A stretch of DNA of 64,000 nt from Nisaea sp. GTDB lineage: Bacteria > Pseudomonadota > Alphaproteobacteria > Thalassobaculales > Thalassobaculaceae. Location of the stretch: NCBI RefSeq assembly GCF_017640745.1, contig NZ_JAEPQA010000018.1, forward strand, positions 1 through 64,000, in the 5' to 3' direction. Position 1 is the first letter of the stretch. Each line of letters begins with the position of its first letter. The translations under genes and the position numbers were made by a program. This document shows, piece after piece, positions 45,023 to 55,066 of this stretch. The notes under the pieces are model-generated. The model was not told the DNA's origin, made no database searches, and saw nothing but the letters and a program-made list of their open reading frames with translations.

Positions 45023-46897
45023 TCAGCGCCGTCCGAACAGCTTCTCGATGTCGTTGAGGGAGAGCGAAACGTAGGTCGGGCGGCCGTGGTTGCACTGGCC
45101 GGAATGGGGCGTCGCCTCCATCTCGCGCAGGAGCGCGTTCATCTCCTCGACCGTCAGCCGCCGCCCGGAGCGGACCGAGCCGTGGCAGGCGATCGTGCCG
45201 CAGATATGCGCGAGCCGGTCCTTCAGCGCCATCGCCTCGCCGAACTCCGTCAGCTCCTCGGCCAGATCACGCACCAGCCCCTGCACATCCGCCTCGCCCA
45301 TCAGGGCCGGGACCTCGCGCACCACGACGGCGCCGGCGCCGAACGGCTCCAGGACGAGGCCGAGCTCGGCGAACTCCTCCGCCCGCGCGCCGAGCCGGTC
45401 GACCGAGCTTTCGTCCAGGTCGACCACTTCCGGGATCAGCAGCATCTGCCGCTTGATGCCGTCCGCCTCGAGCGCCTTCTTCATCCGCTCATAGACCAGC
45501 CGCTCATGCGCCGCGTGCTGGTCGACGATGACCACACCCTCGCCGGTCTGGGCGACGATGTAGTTCTCGTGCAGCTGCGCCCGGGCGGCGCCGAGCGGGT
45601 GGTTCTGCAGGGCGGCGGTTTCCGGCGCAGGCGCCTCGGCGCGGGCCTGCGGCGCAACGCCCTCCATCATGCCGGCAAAGGGTGCCTGGCCGATCGGGGC
45701 CTGATAGGCCATCGCCGCTTCCGCCATGCCGCACGGCACATGGGTCTGCGCATAGCTCGGCGGCTGCCACTGATAACGCGGTGCGCCAGCGGGTTCCGCC
45801 GAGCGGCCGAGCGCGCCGAGCGCTGCGTTCGAGACCGTGGTCGAGGCCCGGTGGCCGGCGGCGGTCAGGGCGTGTTTCAGCGCTCCTACGATGAGCCCGC
45901 GCACCAGCCCTGGCTCGCGGAAACGGACCTCCGTCTTGGCCGGATGCACGTTCACGTCGACCGCCTCCGGCGGCACGTCGAGGAAGAGCGCCAGCATCGG
46001 ATGCCGGTCGTGCGAGATGAAATCCATGTAGGCGCCGCGCACCGCGCCGTAGAGCAGCTTGTCCCTGACCGGCCGGCCGTTCACGAAGAGAAACTGGTGG
46101 CTGGTGGTCCGCTTGTTGATGGTCGGCAGGCCTGCATAGCCCGAGAGCCGGATACCCTCGCGCTCTGCCTCGATCGGCAGCGCGTTGTCCTCGAAATCGC
46201 GTCCCATCACGGCGCCGAGGCGAGAGAGGCGCGCCTCGAAGAGATCGCCGGCCGCCTCGTTGAGGCGCAGGCTCGTCCGGCTGCCGTCGCCAAGCGAGAA
46301 GGCGACATGCGGATGCGCCATGGCGAGCCGCTCGATGACGTCGACTGCGTGAGCGTATTCCGTACGCGCCGCCTTGAGGAACTTGAGCCGCGCCGGGGTG
46401 GCATAGAACAGGTCGCGGACCTCGATCCTCGTTCCCTGACCCAGTGCCGCCGGCTCCGCTGGGCCAACCCGCCCGCCCTCGACAGTGAGGCTCCAGGCGC
46501 TGTCCTCCGGCCCGGCCGAAGCCGAGCGGGTGGTGATCGTCATCCGGCTCACCGCGCCGATCGACGGCAGAGCCTCGCCGCGGAAGCCGAGGCTCATGAT
46601 GTTGGTCAGGTCCTCGCCCTTGAGCTTGGAGGTGGCGTGCCGCTCGACCGCGACTTCCAGCTCTTCACGGGTCATGCCGATACCGTTGTCAGTGATGCTG
46701 ATCGCGGTTCGCCCGCCGTCGCGCATCACGATATCGATCCGTGTCGCCTCGGCGTCGAGCGCGTTCTCGACCAGCTCCTTCACCGCGCTCGCCGGCCGTT
46801 CGACGACCTCGCCGGCGGCGATGCGGTTGACCAGCCCGTCGGGGAGGCGGCGGATCCGCCCGATGCGTTCGTCGATGCGCTGCGCAGCCGCGCTCAC
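45023..46897 (-). CDS. mutL: DNA mismatch repair protein MutL
   Basis: A 624-residue GHKL ATPase. N-terminal motifs are [22 protein letters not shown] and [12 protein letters not shown] Pro/Ala-rich linker (about 345-420) joins the C-terminal dimerisation domain, which contains the endonuclease motif DQHA-x2-E-x4-E in [15 protein letters not shown], and CNHGRPT near the end. This makes it the nicking type of MutL found in bacteria without MutH. The start is GTG at 46897, overlapping the pgi stop as GTGA. Confidence 0.96.
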   Translation of the reverse strand: MSAAAQRIDERIGRIRRLPDGLVNRIAAGEVVERPASAVKELVENALDAEATRIDIVMRDGGRTAISITDNGIGMTREELEVAVERHATSKLKGEDLTNIMSLGFRGEALPSIGAVSRMTITTRSASAGPEDSAWSLTVEGGRVGPAEPAALGQGTRIEVRDLFYATPARLKFLKAARTEYAHAVDVIERLAMAHPHVAFSLGDGSRTSLRLNEAAGDLFEARLSRLGAVMGRDFEDNALPIEAEREGIRLSGYAGLPTINKRTTSHQFLFVNGRPVRDKLLYGAVRGAYMDFISHDRHPMLALFLDVPPEAVDVNVHPAKTEVRFREPGLVRGLIVGALKHALTAAGHRASTTVSNAALGALGRSAEPAGAPRYQWQPPSYAQTHVPCGMAEAAMAYQAPIGQAPFAGMMEGVAPQARAEAPAPETAALQNHPLGAARAQLHENYIVAQTGEGVVIVDQHAAHERLVYERMKKALEADGIKRQMLLIPEVVDLDESSVDRLGARAEEFAELGLVLEPFGAGAVVVREVPALMGEADVQGLVRDLAEELTEFGEAMALKDRLAHICGTIACHGSVRSGRRLTVEEMNALLREMEATPHSGQCNHGRPTYVSLSLNDIEKLFGRR

Positions 46898-48222
46898 CCG
46901 CCCATCTCCGCGAGATAGCGCCGCGCCAGCACCTTGCCCTGCTCGACGGCAGGCTGATCGAATGCGTCGACGCCGAAGAGGTCGGCGGCGATCATGGTCT
47001 CGAGGAAGAAATGCATCATCAGGGCGCCCACGCTTTCCTCGTCCACCTTCGCGGTGCGGATGATCCGGGTCGGCCGTCCGTTGGCGATCAGGGTCTCCGC
47101 CGTCGCCCGCTGCTCGGCATCTAGCAGGTCTCCCATGGTGCGGCCCTCGAGATAGGCGAGCCCCTCGCCCATCAGCTCGGTCGCGCTGCCATTCACCCGC
47201 CCGCCAGTCTTCGCGACGTCGCTCTGCACGATGGTGACCAGCTTGTCGCGCGGCCCGTCGAGGAAGAGCTGCAGGGCGCTGTGCTGGTCGACCGCGCCGA
47301 GCGCGCCGATCGGCGTCGTGCCGTTGCCCCCCTTGCCGAGGCTTTCGGCCCAGAGCTGGGTGTACCAGTCGCCGATCCGGTCGAGCCGGTCGCTGTAGGG
47401 CATCAGCACGCTTTGCGTCACGCCGCGCTCACGCAGCAGGCCGACATTGACCATGGCACCGACCGCGGGCGCGCTCTCCTCCGGCCGGTTCGCCTCCAGC
47501 GCGGCGGCGGTTACGGCAGCCGCGCCGCGCCGGATCGCGCGCGCGTCGAGCCCGACGATCATGGCCGGCAGCAGACCGTTGAGGGTGAGCCCGGAATAGC
47601 GCCCGCCGATATCGGGATCGTGGTCGAGGCAGGGGCAGCCGACTTTCTCCGCGAACTGCCGCAAGGGGCGCGCGCCCGGCTCGGTGATGGCGATGAAATG
47701 CTGTGACGGATCGAGCCCGGCCTCGATATAGGCGTCGTGCAGCAGCAGGGTCTGGCAGAGCGTTTCCGCCGTGCCGCCCGATTTCGAGATCGCGATCACC
47801 ATGGTCTTCGCGAAATCCACACGCTGATAGATCGCCGTGAACGTGGCGGGATCGATATTGTCGAGGAAATGAAGACGCGGCGCGGTCGGCGAGAAGGCAG
47901 CTCCCTTCTCCGACAGCCGGCAGATCGTCGCGCCGCCAAGGCTGGAACCGCCGATCCCGAGGATCAGCACATCGGCCGCGCGGCGGCGGATGTCGTCGGC
48001 AAGCGTTTCGGCGAGTTCGAGATCGTCCAGGCGCTCCGGCAGGGAGAGCAGCGGAAGCTCGCCGGTCTCGCGCTTGCGGCGCAGCCCCTCGAGCGACGCC
48101 GCGGCCGGTTCCGCGAGCGCGGCAAAGGCGGCACCGGACAGACCGCCCGGACCGAGTTTGCGTTCGAATGTCGCAGAAAAATCATGCCGGAGCGATCCGG
48201 CCGTCAAATGAAGCGCTTTCAT
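46894..48222 (-). CDS. pgi: Glucose-6-phosphate isomerase
   Basis: A 442-residue Pgi of the PF00342 family interconverting glucose 6-phosphate and fructose 6-phosphate. [17 protein letters not shown] and [11 protein letters not shown] bind the phosphate, and a catalytic Glu is expected around [13 protein letters not shown]. It is about 100 residues shorter than the E. coli enzyme, as in many alphaproteobacteria and Gram-positives. Its stop overlaps the mutL start. Upstream is the M16 peptidase pair on the same strand, separated by 83 bases. Confidence 0.92.
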   Translation of the reverse strand: MKALHLTAGSLRHDFSATFERKLGPGGLSGAAFAALAEPAAASLEGLRRKRETGELPLLSLPERLDDLELAETLADDIRRRAADVLILGIGGSSLGGATICRLSEKGAAFSPTAPRLHFLDNIDPATFTAIYQRVDFAKTMVIAISKSGGTAETLCQTLLLHDAYIEAGLDPSQHFIAITEPGARPLRQFAEKVGCPCLDHDPDIGGRYSGLTLNGLLPAMIVGLDARAIRRGAAAVTAAALEANRPEESAPAVGAMVNVGLLRERGVTQSVLMPYSDRLDRIGDWYTQLWAESLGKGGNGTTPIGALGAVDQHSALQLFLDGPRDKLVTIVQSDVAKTGGRVNGSATELMGEGLAYLEGRTMGDLLDAEQRATAETLIANGRPTRIIRTAKVDEESVGALMMHFFLETMIAADLFGVDAFDQPAVEQGKVLARRYLAEMGG

Positions 48223-48305
48223 GGTTACCGAATCTAGCAGATGCGGTTCGGGCGAACCACCTTCGGAACGGCGCTCTTCCGCCTCCGCTCGGTTTTTCGG
48301 CGTCC

Positions 48306-49658
48306 TCAGGACCGCGGCTGTGGCACCGGGGCCGTTGCCTTCAGATCCTTCGGCTGCCCCACCACGACGAAGGTCAGCTCGTCCGCGTGGAACAGTCGCT
48401 TCGCAACCCGTTTCAGGTCCGTCATCGTGACCGAATCGATCAGTTCCGGACGCTTCTCCAGATAATCGAGCGGACGCTTATCGCGCTGCAGGGAGACCAG
48501 CATGCCGGCGATCGGCGCCGAGCTGGTGAGCTGCATCGGGAAGGAGCCGTTGATATAGGTCTTGGCGTCCCGTACCTCCTGCTCGGTCGGTCCGTTCTCC
48601 GCCATCTCCGCCCAGATCTCGCGCACCAGCCGGACGGTCTCGGCGACCTTGTCGTTGCGGGTCGAGACCCCGCCCATGACCATCTGCGCGCCGTCGAGCG
48701 GCAGGCTGTAGGCATAGATCCCGTAGGTCAGGCCGCGCTTCTCCCGGATCTCCTCGGTCAGACGCGAGCCGAAACCACCGGCCATGATCTCCATCAGAAT
48801 GGCTGCGGCAAAGCGGTCCGGGTCGTCGCGCGGGATACCGCGGTGGCCGAAGACAACGACGGATTGCGGCACCGCCTGCTCCACCACGAAGGTCTCTCCG
48901 ACCGCGCTGAGCTGCGCTGCCTCCAGCGGCGTCTGCGCGGGGGTATCCGGAAGCGCGCCGAAGGTCCGGTCGAGCAGCAGGCCGAGGCGCTGCGGATCGA
49001 TGTCGCCGACCACGCCGATTTCCATCTGATCGCGCGTCAGGACCTTGCCCGCGAAACCCTTCATGTCCTCGACGGTTATGCGGCCGACGCTGTCGACCGT
49101 ACCACTGTCGGGCCGGCCATAGGGATGATCCGGGAAGGCCGCACGCCACCAGGTCTCGCTGGCAATGGTCTGCGGACGTGTCGCGCTGCGTTTCAGGGAA
49201 GAGACGATCTGCGCCCGGATGCGCTCGACCGGCTCCGGATCGAAACGCGGCTCGCTCATGGCGAGGCGCATCAGCTCGAACGCCGTGTCGGAATGCTCCG
49301 TCAGGGTCTGCAGGCGGGCGCTGAAGCCGTCCCGCCCGGCACTGAAGCCGAGACCGATCACACGGTCCTCGAGCTGCCGGCGGAAAGCCTCGCTGTCATA
49401 GGGTCCGGCGCCTTCGTCGAGCAAAGCCGCGACCATGTCCGCGAGGCCTTCCTTGCCGTCCGGATCCGCCGCCGCACCGCCCTTGAAGGAGGCGGAGAGC
49501 GTGATGATCGGATTCTTGTGGTCCTCGACCAGCCAGGCCTCGATCCCGCCCGGGCTGACCACGCGCTTGATCTCGATCGCCTCGGCGCCGCCCGCGCGGC
49601 CGAGGACGAGAAGGGTGCCGAGCGCGAAAACGGCACAACGGAAAAGCATCGTCGTCAT
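48306..49658 (-). CDS. M16 family peptidase-like protein, inactive-type subunit
   Basis: A 450-residue exported protein (signal segment LFRCAVFALGTLLVLGRAGGAEA). The M16 fold is seen in EIKRVVSPGGIEAWLVED and the R/Y pair region FGSRLTEEIREKRGLTYGIYAY near the end. The zinc motif HxxEH is replaced by LADMVAALLDEG, so no catalytic zinc site exists. It most likely forms a heterodimer with the intact M16 peptidase encoded 10 bases upstream (49669-51018), as in mitochondrial processing peptidase-like pairs. It acts in the periplasm. Confidence 0.92.
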   Translation of the reverse strand: MTTMLFRCAVFALGTLLVLGRAGGAEAIEIKRVVSPGGIEAWLVEDHKNPIITLSASFKGGAAADPDGKEGLADMVAALLDEGAGPYDSEAFRRQLEDRVIGLGFSAGRDGFSARLQTLTEHSDTAFELMRLAMSEPRFDPEPVERIRAQIVSSLKRSATRPQTIASETWWRAAFPDHPYGRPDSGTVDSVGRITVEDMKGFAGKVLTRDQMEIGVVGDIDPQRLGLLLDRTFGALPDTPAQTPLEAAQLSAVGETFVVEQAVPQSVVVFGHRGIPRDDPDRFAAAILMEIMAGGFGSRLTEEIREKRGLTYGIYAYSLPLDGAQMVMGGVSTRNDKVAETVRLVREIWAEMAENGPTEQEVRDAKTYINGSFPMQLTSSAPIAGMLVSLQRDKRPLDYLEKRPELIDSVTMTDLKRVAKRLFHADELTFVVVGQPKDLKATAPVPQPRS

Positions 49659-49668
49659 CTAATTTTCC

Positions 49669-51018
49669 TCAGCTCGCCGGTTTCGGACGCAAGACGCTGG
49701 TGACATGGCCCGGTTTGGTCAGCACGGCGCGCGCCGCCTCCATCACCTGCTCGGCGGTGACCGCACCGACCTCCTCCGGCCAGCTCTCGATCTGCTCGAT
49801 CGTCCGCCCGACCGCCAGCGCCTGGCCGACCGCATGGGCCGGGGCCGTCACGCTGTCGCGGGCATAGACGGCGCTCGCCTTCATGCTCTTCACGGCGCGC
49901 GCGACCTCGGCCGGGTCGACACCGTCACGCAGGATCGCCTGCAACTCCGCCTCGACCGCCTTTTCAAGCGCCTCGACGGAATGGCCTTCGGCGGGCACGC
50001 CGTAGAACCCGAAAGTCGAGGGGCCTATATCGCCGCCGCCGCTGAAGGCGCCGACGGAGAGCGCGACCTTCTCTTCGATCACCAGCTTCTTGTAAAGCCG
50101 GCTGGTCGACCCGCCGCCAATCACCTCCGCCAGCACCGCGAGCGGCAGCACATGACGGCTCTCGCCCCAGAAGCGGCTCGGCGCCAGCCAGCGCCGCGTC
50201 CAGCTCTCCTGCGCAGCGAGCGGATGAGCCAGCTCGACCCGGCGGGCGGCGATCTGCTCGGGTTCCTCGGGCCGCATCCGCTCCGGAACCGGACGGGCCG
50301 GGATGACGCCGTAATATTTCTCCGCCAGCGGCTTCAGCCGCTCCATCGTGATGTCGCCCGCGACCACCAGAATGGCGTTATTCGGCGCGTACCATTTGCG
50401 GTAGAAGGCGAGCGCGTTCTCCCGCGTCAGCGCCTCGATCTCATGGGCCCAGCCGATCAGCGGACGGCGATAGGGGTAATTCAGGTAGAGCGCCGCGTTC
50501 GTCCGTTCACTCAGGAGCGCGGCCGGGCTGTTGTCGACCCGCGAGCGCCGCTCCTCCAGCACCACCTGGCGTTCCGCCGCGACCTCGTCCTCATCCAGCA
50601 TCAGGTTCGTCATCCGGTCGGCTTCCATCTCCATCACCAGCGGCAGCTTGTCGGAGGCGATGGTCTGGAAATAGGCGGTGTAATCGTATCCGGTGAAGGC
50701 GTTGCCCTGCCCGCCGTTGCGCGAAACGATGCGGGAGAACTCGCCGGACGGCACCTTCTCGGTGCCCTTGAACAGCAGATGCTCCAGAAAATGCGCGAGC
50801 CCGGTCTCGCCCGGCGCCTCGTCCGCGCCGCCGACCTTGTACCAGACCATGTGGGTGACGACCGGAACGCGCTGGTCGGTGATGGCGACGACCTGCATGC
50901 CGTTGGACAGGGTGAAGCTCTCTGGCTCGTAGACCTTGGCCCCGGCGGATCCGCCGGGGACCAGGATGCAGAACAGGGCGAGGAAAAGCGCGCCTCGTCC
51001 GATGGCCGGAAGTCTCAC
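49669..51018 (-). CDS. M16 family zinc peptidase, active subunit
   Basis: A 449-residue exported zinc peptidase. After the signal peptide (ALFLALFCILVPGGSAGAK), the motif LAHFLEHLLFKGTEKV has both His and the Glu of HxxEH, and a downstream Glu ligand is expected in AAERQVVLEERRSR. The second half contains GGGSTSRLYKKLVIEEKVAL, the conserved partner segment. It should degrade or process peptides in the periplasm together with the HxxEH-less protein downstream. Confidence 0.94.
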   Translation of the reverse strand: MRLPAIGRGALFLALFCILVPGGSAGAKVYEPESFTLSNGMQVVAITDQRVPVVTHMVWYKVGGADEAPGETGLAHFLEHLLFKGTEKVPSGEFSRIVSRNGGQGNAFTGYDYTAYFQTIASDKLPLVMEMEADRMTNLMLDEDEVAAERQVVLEERRSRVDNSPAALLSERTNAALYLNYPYRRPLIGWAHEIEALTRENALAFYRKWYAPNNAILVVAGDITMERLKPLAEKYYGVIPARPVPERMRPEEPEQIAARRVELAHPLAAQESWTRRWLAPSRFWGESRHVLPLAVLAEVIGGGSTSRLYKKLVIEEKVALSVGAFSGGGDIGPSTFGFYGVPAEGHSVEALEKAVEAELQAILRDGVDPAEVARAVKSMKASAVYARDSVTAPAHAVGQALAVGRTIEQIESWPEEVGAVTAEQVMEAARAVLTKPGHVTSVLRPKPAS

Positions 51019-51107
51019 GGGGTCAGTCTCCTGGGTTACGTCGCCGGCAAAATGGCTTTCGACCCTTCGAGATATGGACAGGTTTGCGGCAGGAACAAGG
51101 CCGTCGC

Positions 51108-51866
51108 TCAGGGCAGATCGAAGCCGAACTGCGCCAGCAGCCTCCTTCCGGACTCCGCAAGGATGAAGTCCCGCAGCGCGGCGGCCTCTGGTGGCGCGTT
51201 CCGCAGCAGCGCCAGTCCGTTTTCGGATCCGACGGCAAGCGATTCCGGCAGGTCGACGATCTTCAGGCCGCCGACCTGATTGCGCGCGAGCGCCGCATTC
51301 GTCCGGTATGTCAGAAAGAGATCGGCGTGCCCCTGTTCGAGGATCCAGCCGTAGGGGTTGCGTCCCGCCGGAACCGGCAGCGCATCCCCGCCGCCCGTCA
51401 GTTTCCGGGCTTTCGCCTCAAGTAGGGTGAACGCGCCAAGGCGCAGACGCTCGGCCTTCCCGAACAGCGTCCAGGCATAATCGCCCGCCGGATCGGTGAC
51501 AGGTGTCGAGGTTGCCACACGGACGTCCTCATCCAGCAGGGCGTCGAGCAGCGTCTCCGGCGAGACCTCGATCCCGGGGCGGACGAGCGCGCAGAGCCGG
51601 TTGCGGGAGAAGAGGGCAACCTCGCCGGCCAGCCCGGCCCGCCGAAGCGCTTCGGGATGCGCCATGTCCGCCGAGGCGAACAGGTCTGCCTCTGCGCCCT
51701 CCTCTATGCGCTGCCGCAACAATCCAGACGGGCCGAAACGCGTCCGGACCGGAAATCCTGTCTTGGAGGTGAAATCCGCGACGACGGCGCCGAGCGCAGC
51801 TTCGAGACTGCCCGCGGCGAAGAGCGAAATGGCCCTGTGCTCCGTCTCCCGGGCGGCTGGACTCAA
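51108..51866 (-). CDS. Leaderless ModA-like (SBP_11) molybdate-type binding protein
   Basis: A 252-residue protein of the ModA/extracellular binding protein fold. ISLFAAGSLEAALGAVVADF and RFGPSGLLRQRIEEGAEADLFASADMAHP are the classic anion-binding blocks. The mature-like sequence begins about 12 residues after the only suitable start, a TTG at 51866 that overlaps the mop stop as TTGA, so no signal peptide is encoded. It may be a cytoplasmic molybdate sensor or store rather than a transport protein. Missed frameshift of a leader is the alternative, but the upstream frame is only the shadow of mop. Confidence 0.72.
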   Translation of the reverse strand: MSPAARETEHRAISLFAAGSLEAALGAVVADFTSKTGFPVRTRFGPSGLLRQRIEEGAEADLFASADMAHPEALRRAGLAGEVALFSRNRLCALVRPGIEVSPETLLDALLDEDVRVATSTPVTDPAGDYAWTLFGKAERLRLGAFTLLEAKARKLTGGGDALPVPAGRNPYGWILEQGHADLFLTYRTNAALARNQVGGLKIVDLPESLAVGSENGLALLRNAPPEAAALRDFILAESGRRLLAQFGFDLP

Positions 51867-52072
51867 TCGACCGCCAGCATCACGTCGGAGGCCTTTATGA
51901 TCGCGGTGACGTTCTTGCCCACTTCGATCCCGAGCCGCTTCGCCGAATCCATTGTGATCGAGGAAATGACGTGATTGCCGTTCCCGATATCGATCGTGAT
52001 CACGGCGGTGACCACGCCTTCCTGAAACTCGACCACCTTGCCGGTGAGAGCATTGCGTGCGCTGATTTTCAT
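51863..52072 (-). CDS. Mop family molybdopterin/molybdate-binding protein
   Basis: A 69-residue single Mop (TOBE) domain: MKISARNALTGKVVEFQEG, AVITIDIGNGNHVISSIT and VGKNVTAIIKASDVMLAVD. Mop proteins assemble as hexamers that bind molybdate or tungstate in the cytoplasm. The ATG at 52072 is preceded by GGGAG. The next gene, a ModA-like protein, starts within its stop codon. It is divergent from a FecCD-type ABC importer, which suggests the importer may carry molybdate. Confidence 0.93.
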   Translation of the reverse strand: MKISARNALTGKVVEFQEGVVTAVITIDIGNGNHVISSITMDSAKRLGIEVGKNVTAIIKASDVMLAVD

Positions 52073-52176
52073 GAAAGAATCTCCCGGTTGCGGCGGGTGC
52101 CAATTGTCGTTCATGCCGCCTGACTGCAAGATGGTACAAAGTCCCGGCGGGAACAATGGCGACAGGCGAGGACAGG

Positions 52177-53256
52177 ATGCATCCTGCGAAAGTGACGCTC
52201 AGAAACCTCATCCGTTTCTGTCTGGCATTCGGCATGCTGCTGGGCGCGGCGGCGGATGCCGCAGCCGTGGCCTTCAAGGACTCCGCCGGGCGCGCGGTTC
52301 CCGTTCCGGAGCGGGTCACCAAGGTCTTTCCAGCGGGACCGCCGGCGGGGATCTTCCTCTACATGCTCGCCCCCGACCTGATGGCCGGATGGACCCGCTC
52401 GCCCCGTCCCGACGAACGCGATCTGATGCCGCAAGCTTATGCAGACCTGCCGGAAATCGGCCGGCTGACGGGGCGCGGCGGCAGCGCCAACCTTGAAACG
52501 GTGCTCGCCTCGAAGCCGGATCTCATCCTCGATTACGGCTCGCTCAGGCCGACCTATGTCTCCCTCGCCGACCGGGTGCAGACACAGACCGGAATCCCCT
52601 ATGCCCTGATCGACGGCAGCTTCGACCAGATTCCGCAGGCCTTCCGGGCAACCGGCAACCTGATCGGACGGCCCGCGGAAGGGGAGGCAAAGGCACAGGA
52701 GACCGAACGCATCCTCGCCGACCTCGCCGCCGTCAGGCAGTCCCTCTCGATCGGCTCCTCGGCGCCCCGGGTCTATTACGGCCGCGGCGCGGACGGATTG
52801 CAGACCGGTGTCGGCGGATCGATCAATTCGGAACTTCTCAAATATGCCGGCGCGGTAAATGTGGCCGAGAATGTCGGCGGATCCGGCAATCTCGCGTCCG
52901 TTTCGATGGAGCAGGTGCTCTCCTGGAACCCGGACGTCATCCTGACCACCGATCCGAATTTTTACGAACGGGTCTGGTCCGACTCAGTCTGGGCGACGCT
53001 CGGCGCGGTGAAGGCAGGCCGGGTCTATCTCTCCCCCACCCTGCCCTTCGGCTGGTTCGACCGGCCACCGTCCGCCAACCGCCTGATCGGGCTGCGCTGG
53101 CTGCTGGCCGTGCTCTATCCGGACCGGTTCGCGGGTGAACTGGAAGCGGAAACCCGGGCCTTCTACAGAACCTTCTACCATCTGGAGCTTACCCACGCGC
53201 AGCTCTCGAAGGTATTGGGGCCCGGCACCCGACCCGGGACCGGGCGCTCGAAATGA
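52177..53256 (+). CDS. Periplasmic binding protein of a FecCD-type (BtuF/MolA-like) importer
   Basis: A 359-residue exported binding protein. The signal region is LIRFCLAFGMLLGAAADAAA. The fold is class III (helical backbone): FKDSAGRAVPVPERVTKVF, IGRLTGRGGSANLETVLASKPDLILD and SMEQVLSWNPDVILTTD. This class carries iron siderophores, cobalamin, haem or, in MolA, molybdate/tungstate. I chose ATG 52177 (GCGAGGA upstream); ATG 52156 is possible. The stop overlaps the permease start as ATGA. The adjacent mop gene favours oxyanion transport, but this is inference. Confidence 0.88.
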   Translation: MHPAKVTLRNLIRFCLAFGMLLGAAADAAAVAFKDSAGRAVPVPERVTKVFPAGPPAGIFLYMLAPDLMAGWTRSPRPDERDLMPQAYADLPEIGRLTGRGGSANLETVLASKPDLILDYGSLRPTYVSLADRVQTQTGIPYALIDGSFDQIPQAFRATGNLIGRPAEGEAKAQETERILADLAAVRQSLSIGSSAPRVYYGRGADGLQTGVGGSINSELLKYAGAVNVAENVGGSGNLASVSMEQVLSWNPDVILTTDPNFYERVWSDSVWATLGAVKAGRVYLSPTLPFGWFDRPPSANRLIGLRWLLAVLYPDRFAGELEAETRAFYRTFYHLELTHAQLSKVLGPGTRPGTGRSK

Positions 53257-54284
53257 CGCTTTCGGGCGGCGTTTCGGCGATGCGCACGGGCGCATGGGCC
53301 GCTGGCGGGCTTGGGGCCATCTTCCTGCTGTTCTGCATCGCGGCGACCGTCGGCCAGTATCCGCTGAGCATCGCCGAAGTGCTGACCGCTCTCGGATCCC
53401 TTTTGAGCGGCGCGGAGACCGGAAGCGCGGCGGAAACCGTGGTGCTGAACATCCGGCTTCCGAGGCTTGCTGCCGCGCTCCTCGTCGGCCTCGCCCTGGC
53501 CGCCTCGGGCGCCACCTACCAGACCGTGTTCCGCAATCCGCTGGTCGCGCCGGACATTCTCGGCGTTTCGGCCGGCGCGGGTCTCGGCGCGGTCACCGCT
53601 ATCTTCCTCTCGCTCCCGGTGCCGATGATCCAAGCTTTCGCTTTCGTCTTCGGACTGCTGGCAGTGATCGTCGTCTATTTCATGTCGAAGCTGGTGCGGG
53701 GCGTGCACGATCCGATCCTCGTACTGGTGCTGTCGGGCGTGGTCATCGGGGCGGTGATGGGCGCGGGGATATCGGTGCTGACCTATCTTGCCGACCCCTA
53801 TGACCAGCTGCCGGCGATCACCTTCTGGCTCATGGGCAGCCTTGCCGGCATCACCTTCGACGACCTGATGGCCGCCTGGCCGCCGGTACTGGCCGGGATC
53901 GTTCCGCTCTTCCTGCTGCGCTGGCGGATCAATCTGATGGCGCTCGACGAGGAGGAGGCGCGCGCGCTCGGGGTCGAGACCGGCCGCCTGCGCGTCGTCC
54001 TCGTCGTCGCGGCGACGCTGATGACCTCGTCGGTGGTGGCGATCTCGGGCACCGTCGGCTGGGTTGGTCTGATCATCCCACATGTCGCGCGGTTCCTGGT
54101 CGGTCCGGAATTCAGCAGGCTGCTGCCGGCCACCGTCCTGATCGGCGCCGGTTACCTGCTGCTGGTCGATACGATCGCCCGGAGCAGCGCCGGGATCGAG
54201 ATCCCGATCGGGATACTCAACGCCTTCATCGGGGCGCCGCTTTTCCTCTGGATCCTCGCCCGGGCGCGGCGGTCATGGCGTTGA
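53253..54284 (+). CDS. FecCD family ABC permease
   Basis: A 343-residue permease with about ten hydrophobic segments. LNIRLPRLAAALLVGLALAASGATYQ and FRNPLVAPDILGVSAGAGLGA are the FecCD signature region, and GTVGWVGLIIPHVARFL precedes the C-terminal helices. It forms a homodimeric channel with the ATPase encoded next, whose start lies inside its last codons. A molybdate-carrying Mol system of this family is known in Haemophilus and Archaeoglobus, while most members carry iron or cobalamin chelates. Confidence 0.93.
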   Translation: MTLSGGVSAMRTGAWAAGGLGAIFLLFCIAATVGQYPLSIAEVLTALGSLLSGAETGSAAETVVLNIRLPRLAAALLVGLALAASGATYQTVFRNPLVAPDILGVSAGAGLGAVTAIFLSLPVPMIQAFAFVFGLLAVIVVYFMSKLVRGVHDPILVLVLSGVVIGAVMGAGISVLTYLADPYDQLPAITFWLMGSLAGITFDDLMAAWPPVLAGIVPLFLLRWRINLMALDEEEARALGVETGRLRVVLVVAATLMTSSVVAISGTVGWVGLIIPHVARFLVGPEFSRLLPATVLIGAGYLLLVDTIARSSAGIEIPIGILNAFIGAPLFLWILARARRSWR

Positions 54285-55057
54285 CGCTCAGTGCCCGCGG
54301 GCTTGGTTTCGGCTATCCGGGCCACAGGGTCGGCCACGCGCTCGATCTCGATATCGGGGCGCACCAGGTGACGATGCTGCTCGGCCCGAACGGCTGCGGC
54401 AAGACGACCCTGTTCCGCACCCTCCTCGGACTGCTTCCGGCGCAGGCCGGTGCCGTCACACTGGACGGCATGCCGCTCTCCTCCCTCTCTCGGCAGGAGA
54501 TCGCCCGCCGCCTCGCCTACGTGCCCCAGGTCGCGGAAGGCTACTTTCCGTTCTCGGTTCTGGATGTCGTCCTGATGGGGCGGGCACCTTTCCTCGGGAC
54601 CTTCGAGGCGCCCGGAAGAAAAGACCGTGAGCTTGCCGGGGCCGCGCTCGGGCAACTCGGGCTCGACGAGCTCGCTGACCGCTCCTTTTCCGCAATCAGC
54701 GGCGGGCAGCGCCAGCTCGCGCTGATCGCCCGTGCCCTCGTCCAGGCCGCGCCTGTCCTGATCATGGACGAGCCGACGGCCAATCTCGACTACGGAAACC
54801 AGCACCGGATCCTGAAGCGGGCGCGGGCGCTCGCCTCGGACGGACGAACGGTGGTCATTTCATCGCACAATCCGGATCACGCGCTCGCATACGCCGATCA
54901 GGTGGTGCTGATCAAATCGGGCACGGTGATTGCGGCCGGACCGGCAGAGGAAACGATGACCGCGGAGCGCCTCTCCGGGATGTACGACATGCCGGTCGCA
55001 GTACTGGAGGTCGAGGACGGCCTCGGCGGCCGCTCCCGGCGGTGCGTCCCGCTCTAA
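54275..55057 (+). CDS. ABC transporter ATPase (FepC/BtuD/MolC type)
   Basis: A 260-residue ATPase with Walker A LGPNGCGKTTLFRTL, signature ISGGQRQLALIARAL, Walker B PVLIMDEPTANLD and the switch His in VISSHNPDHAL. YVPQVAEGYFPFSVLDVVLMGR is typical of the class II importers. It overlaps the permease gene by ten bases. It is the last gene of the importer operon and is convergent with the DUF3035 lipoprotein gene, with no visible terminator between them. Confidence 0.93.
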   Translation: MALTLSARGLGFGYPGHRVGHALDLDIGAHQVTMLLGPNGCGKTTLFRTLLGLLPAQAGAVTLDGMPLSSLSRQEIARRLAYVPQVAEGYFPFSVLDVVLMGRAPFLGTFEAPGRKDRELAGAALGQLGLDELADRSFSAISGGQRQLALIARALVQAAPVLIMDEPTANLDYGNQHRILKRARALASDGRTVVISSHNPDHALAYADQVVLIKSGTVIAAGPAEETMTAERLSGMYDMPVAVLEVEDGLGGRSRRCVPL

Positions 55058-55066
55058 GCGTAGAAC

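Noticed and set aside
51867-52322. Long N-terminal extension of the ModA-like protein
   Set aside because: It would be a shifted reading through mop and the divergent promoter, with no signal peptide and no similarity to ModA.
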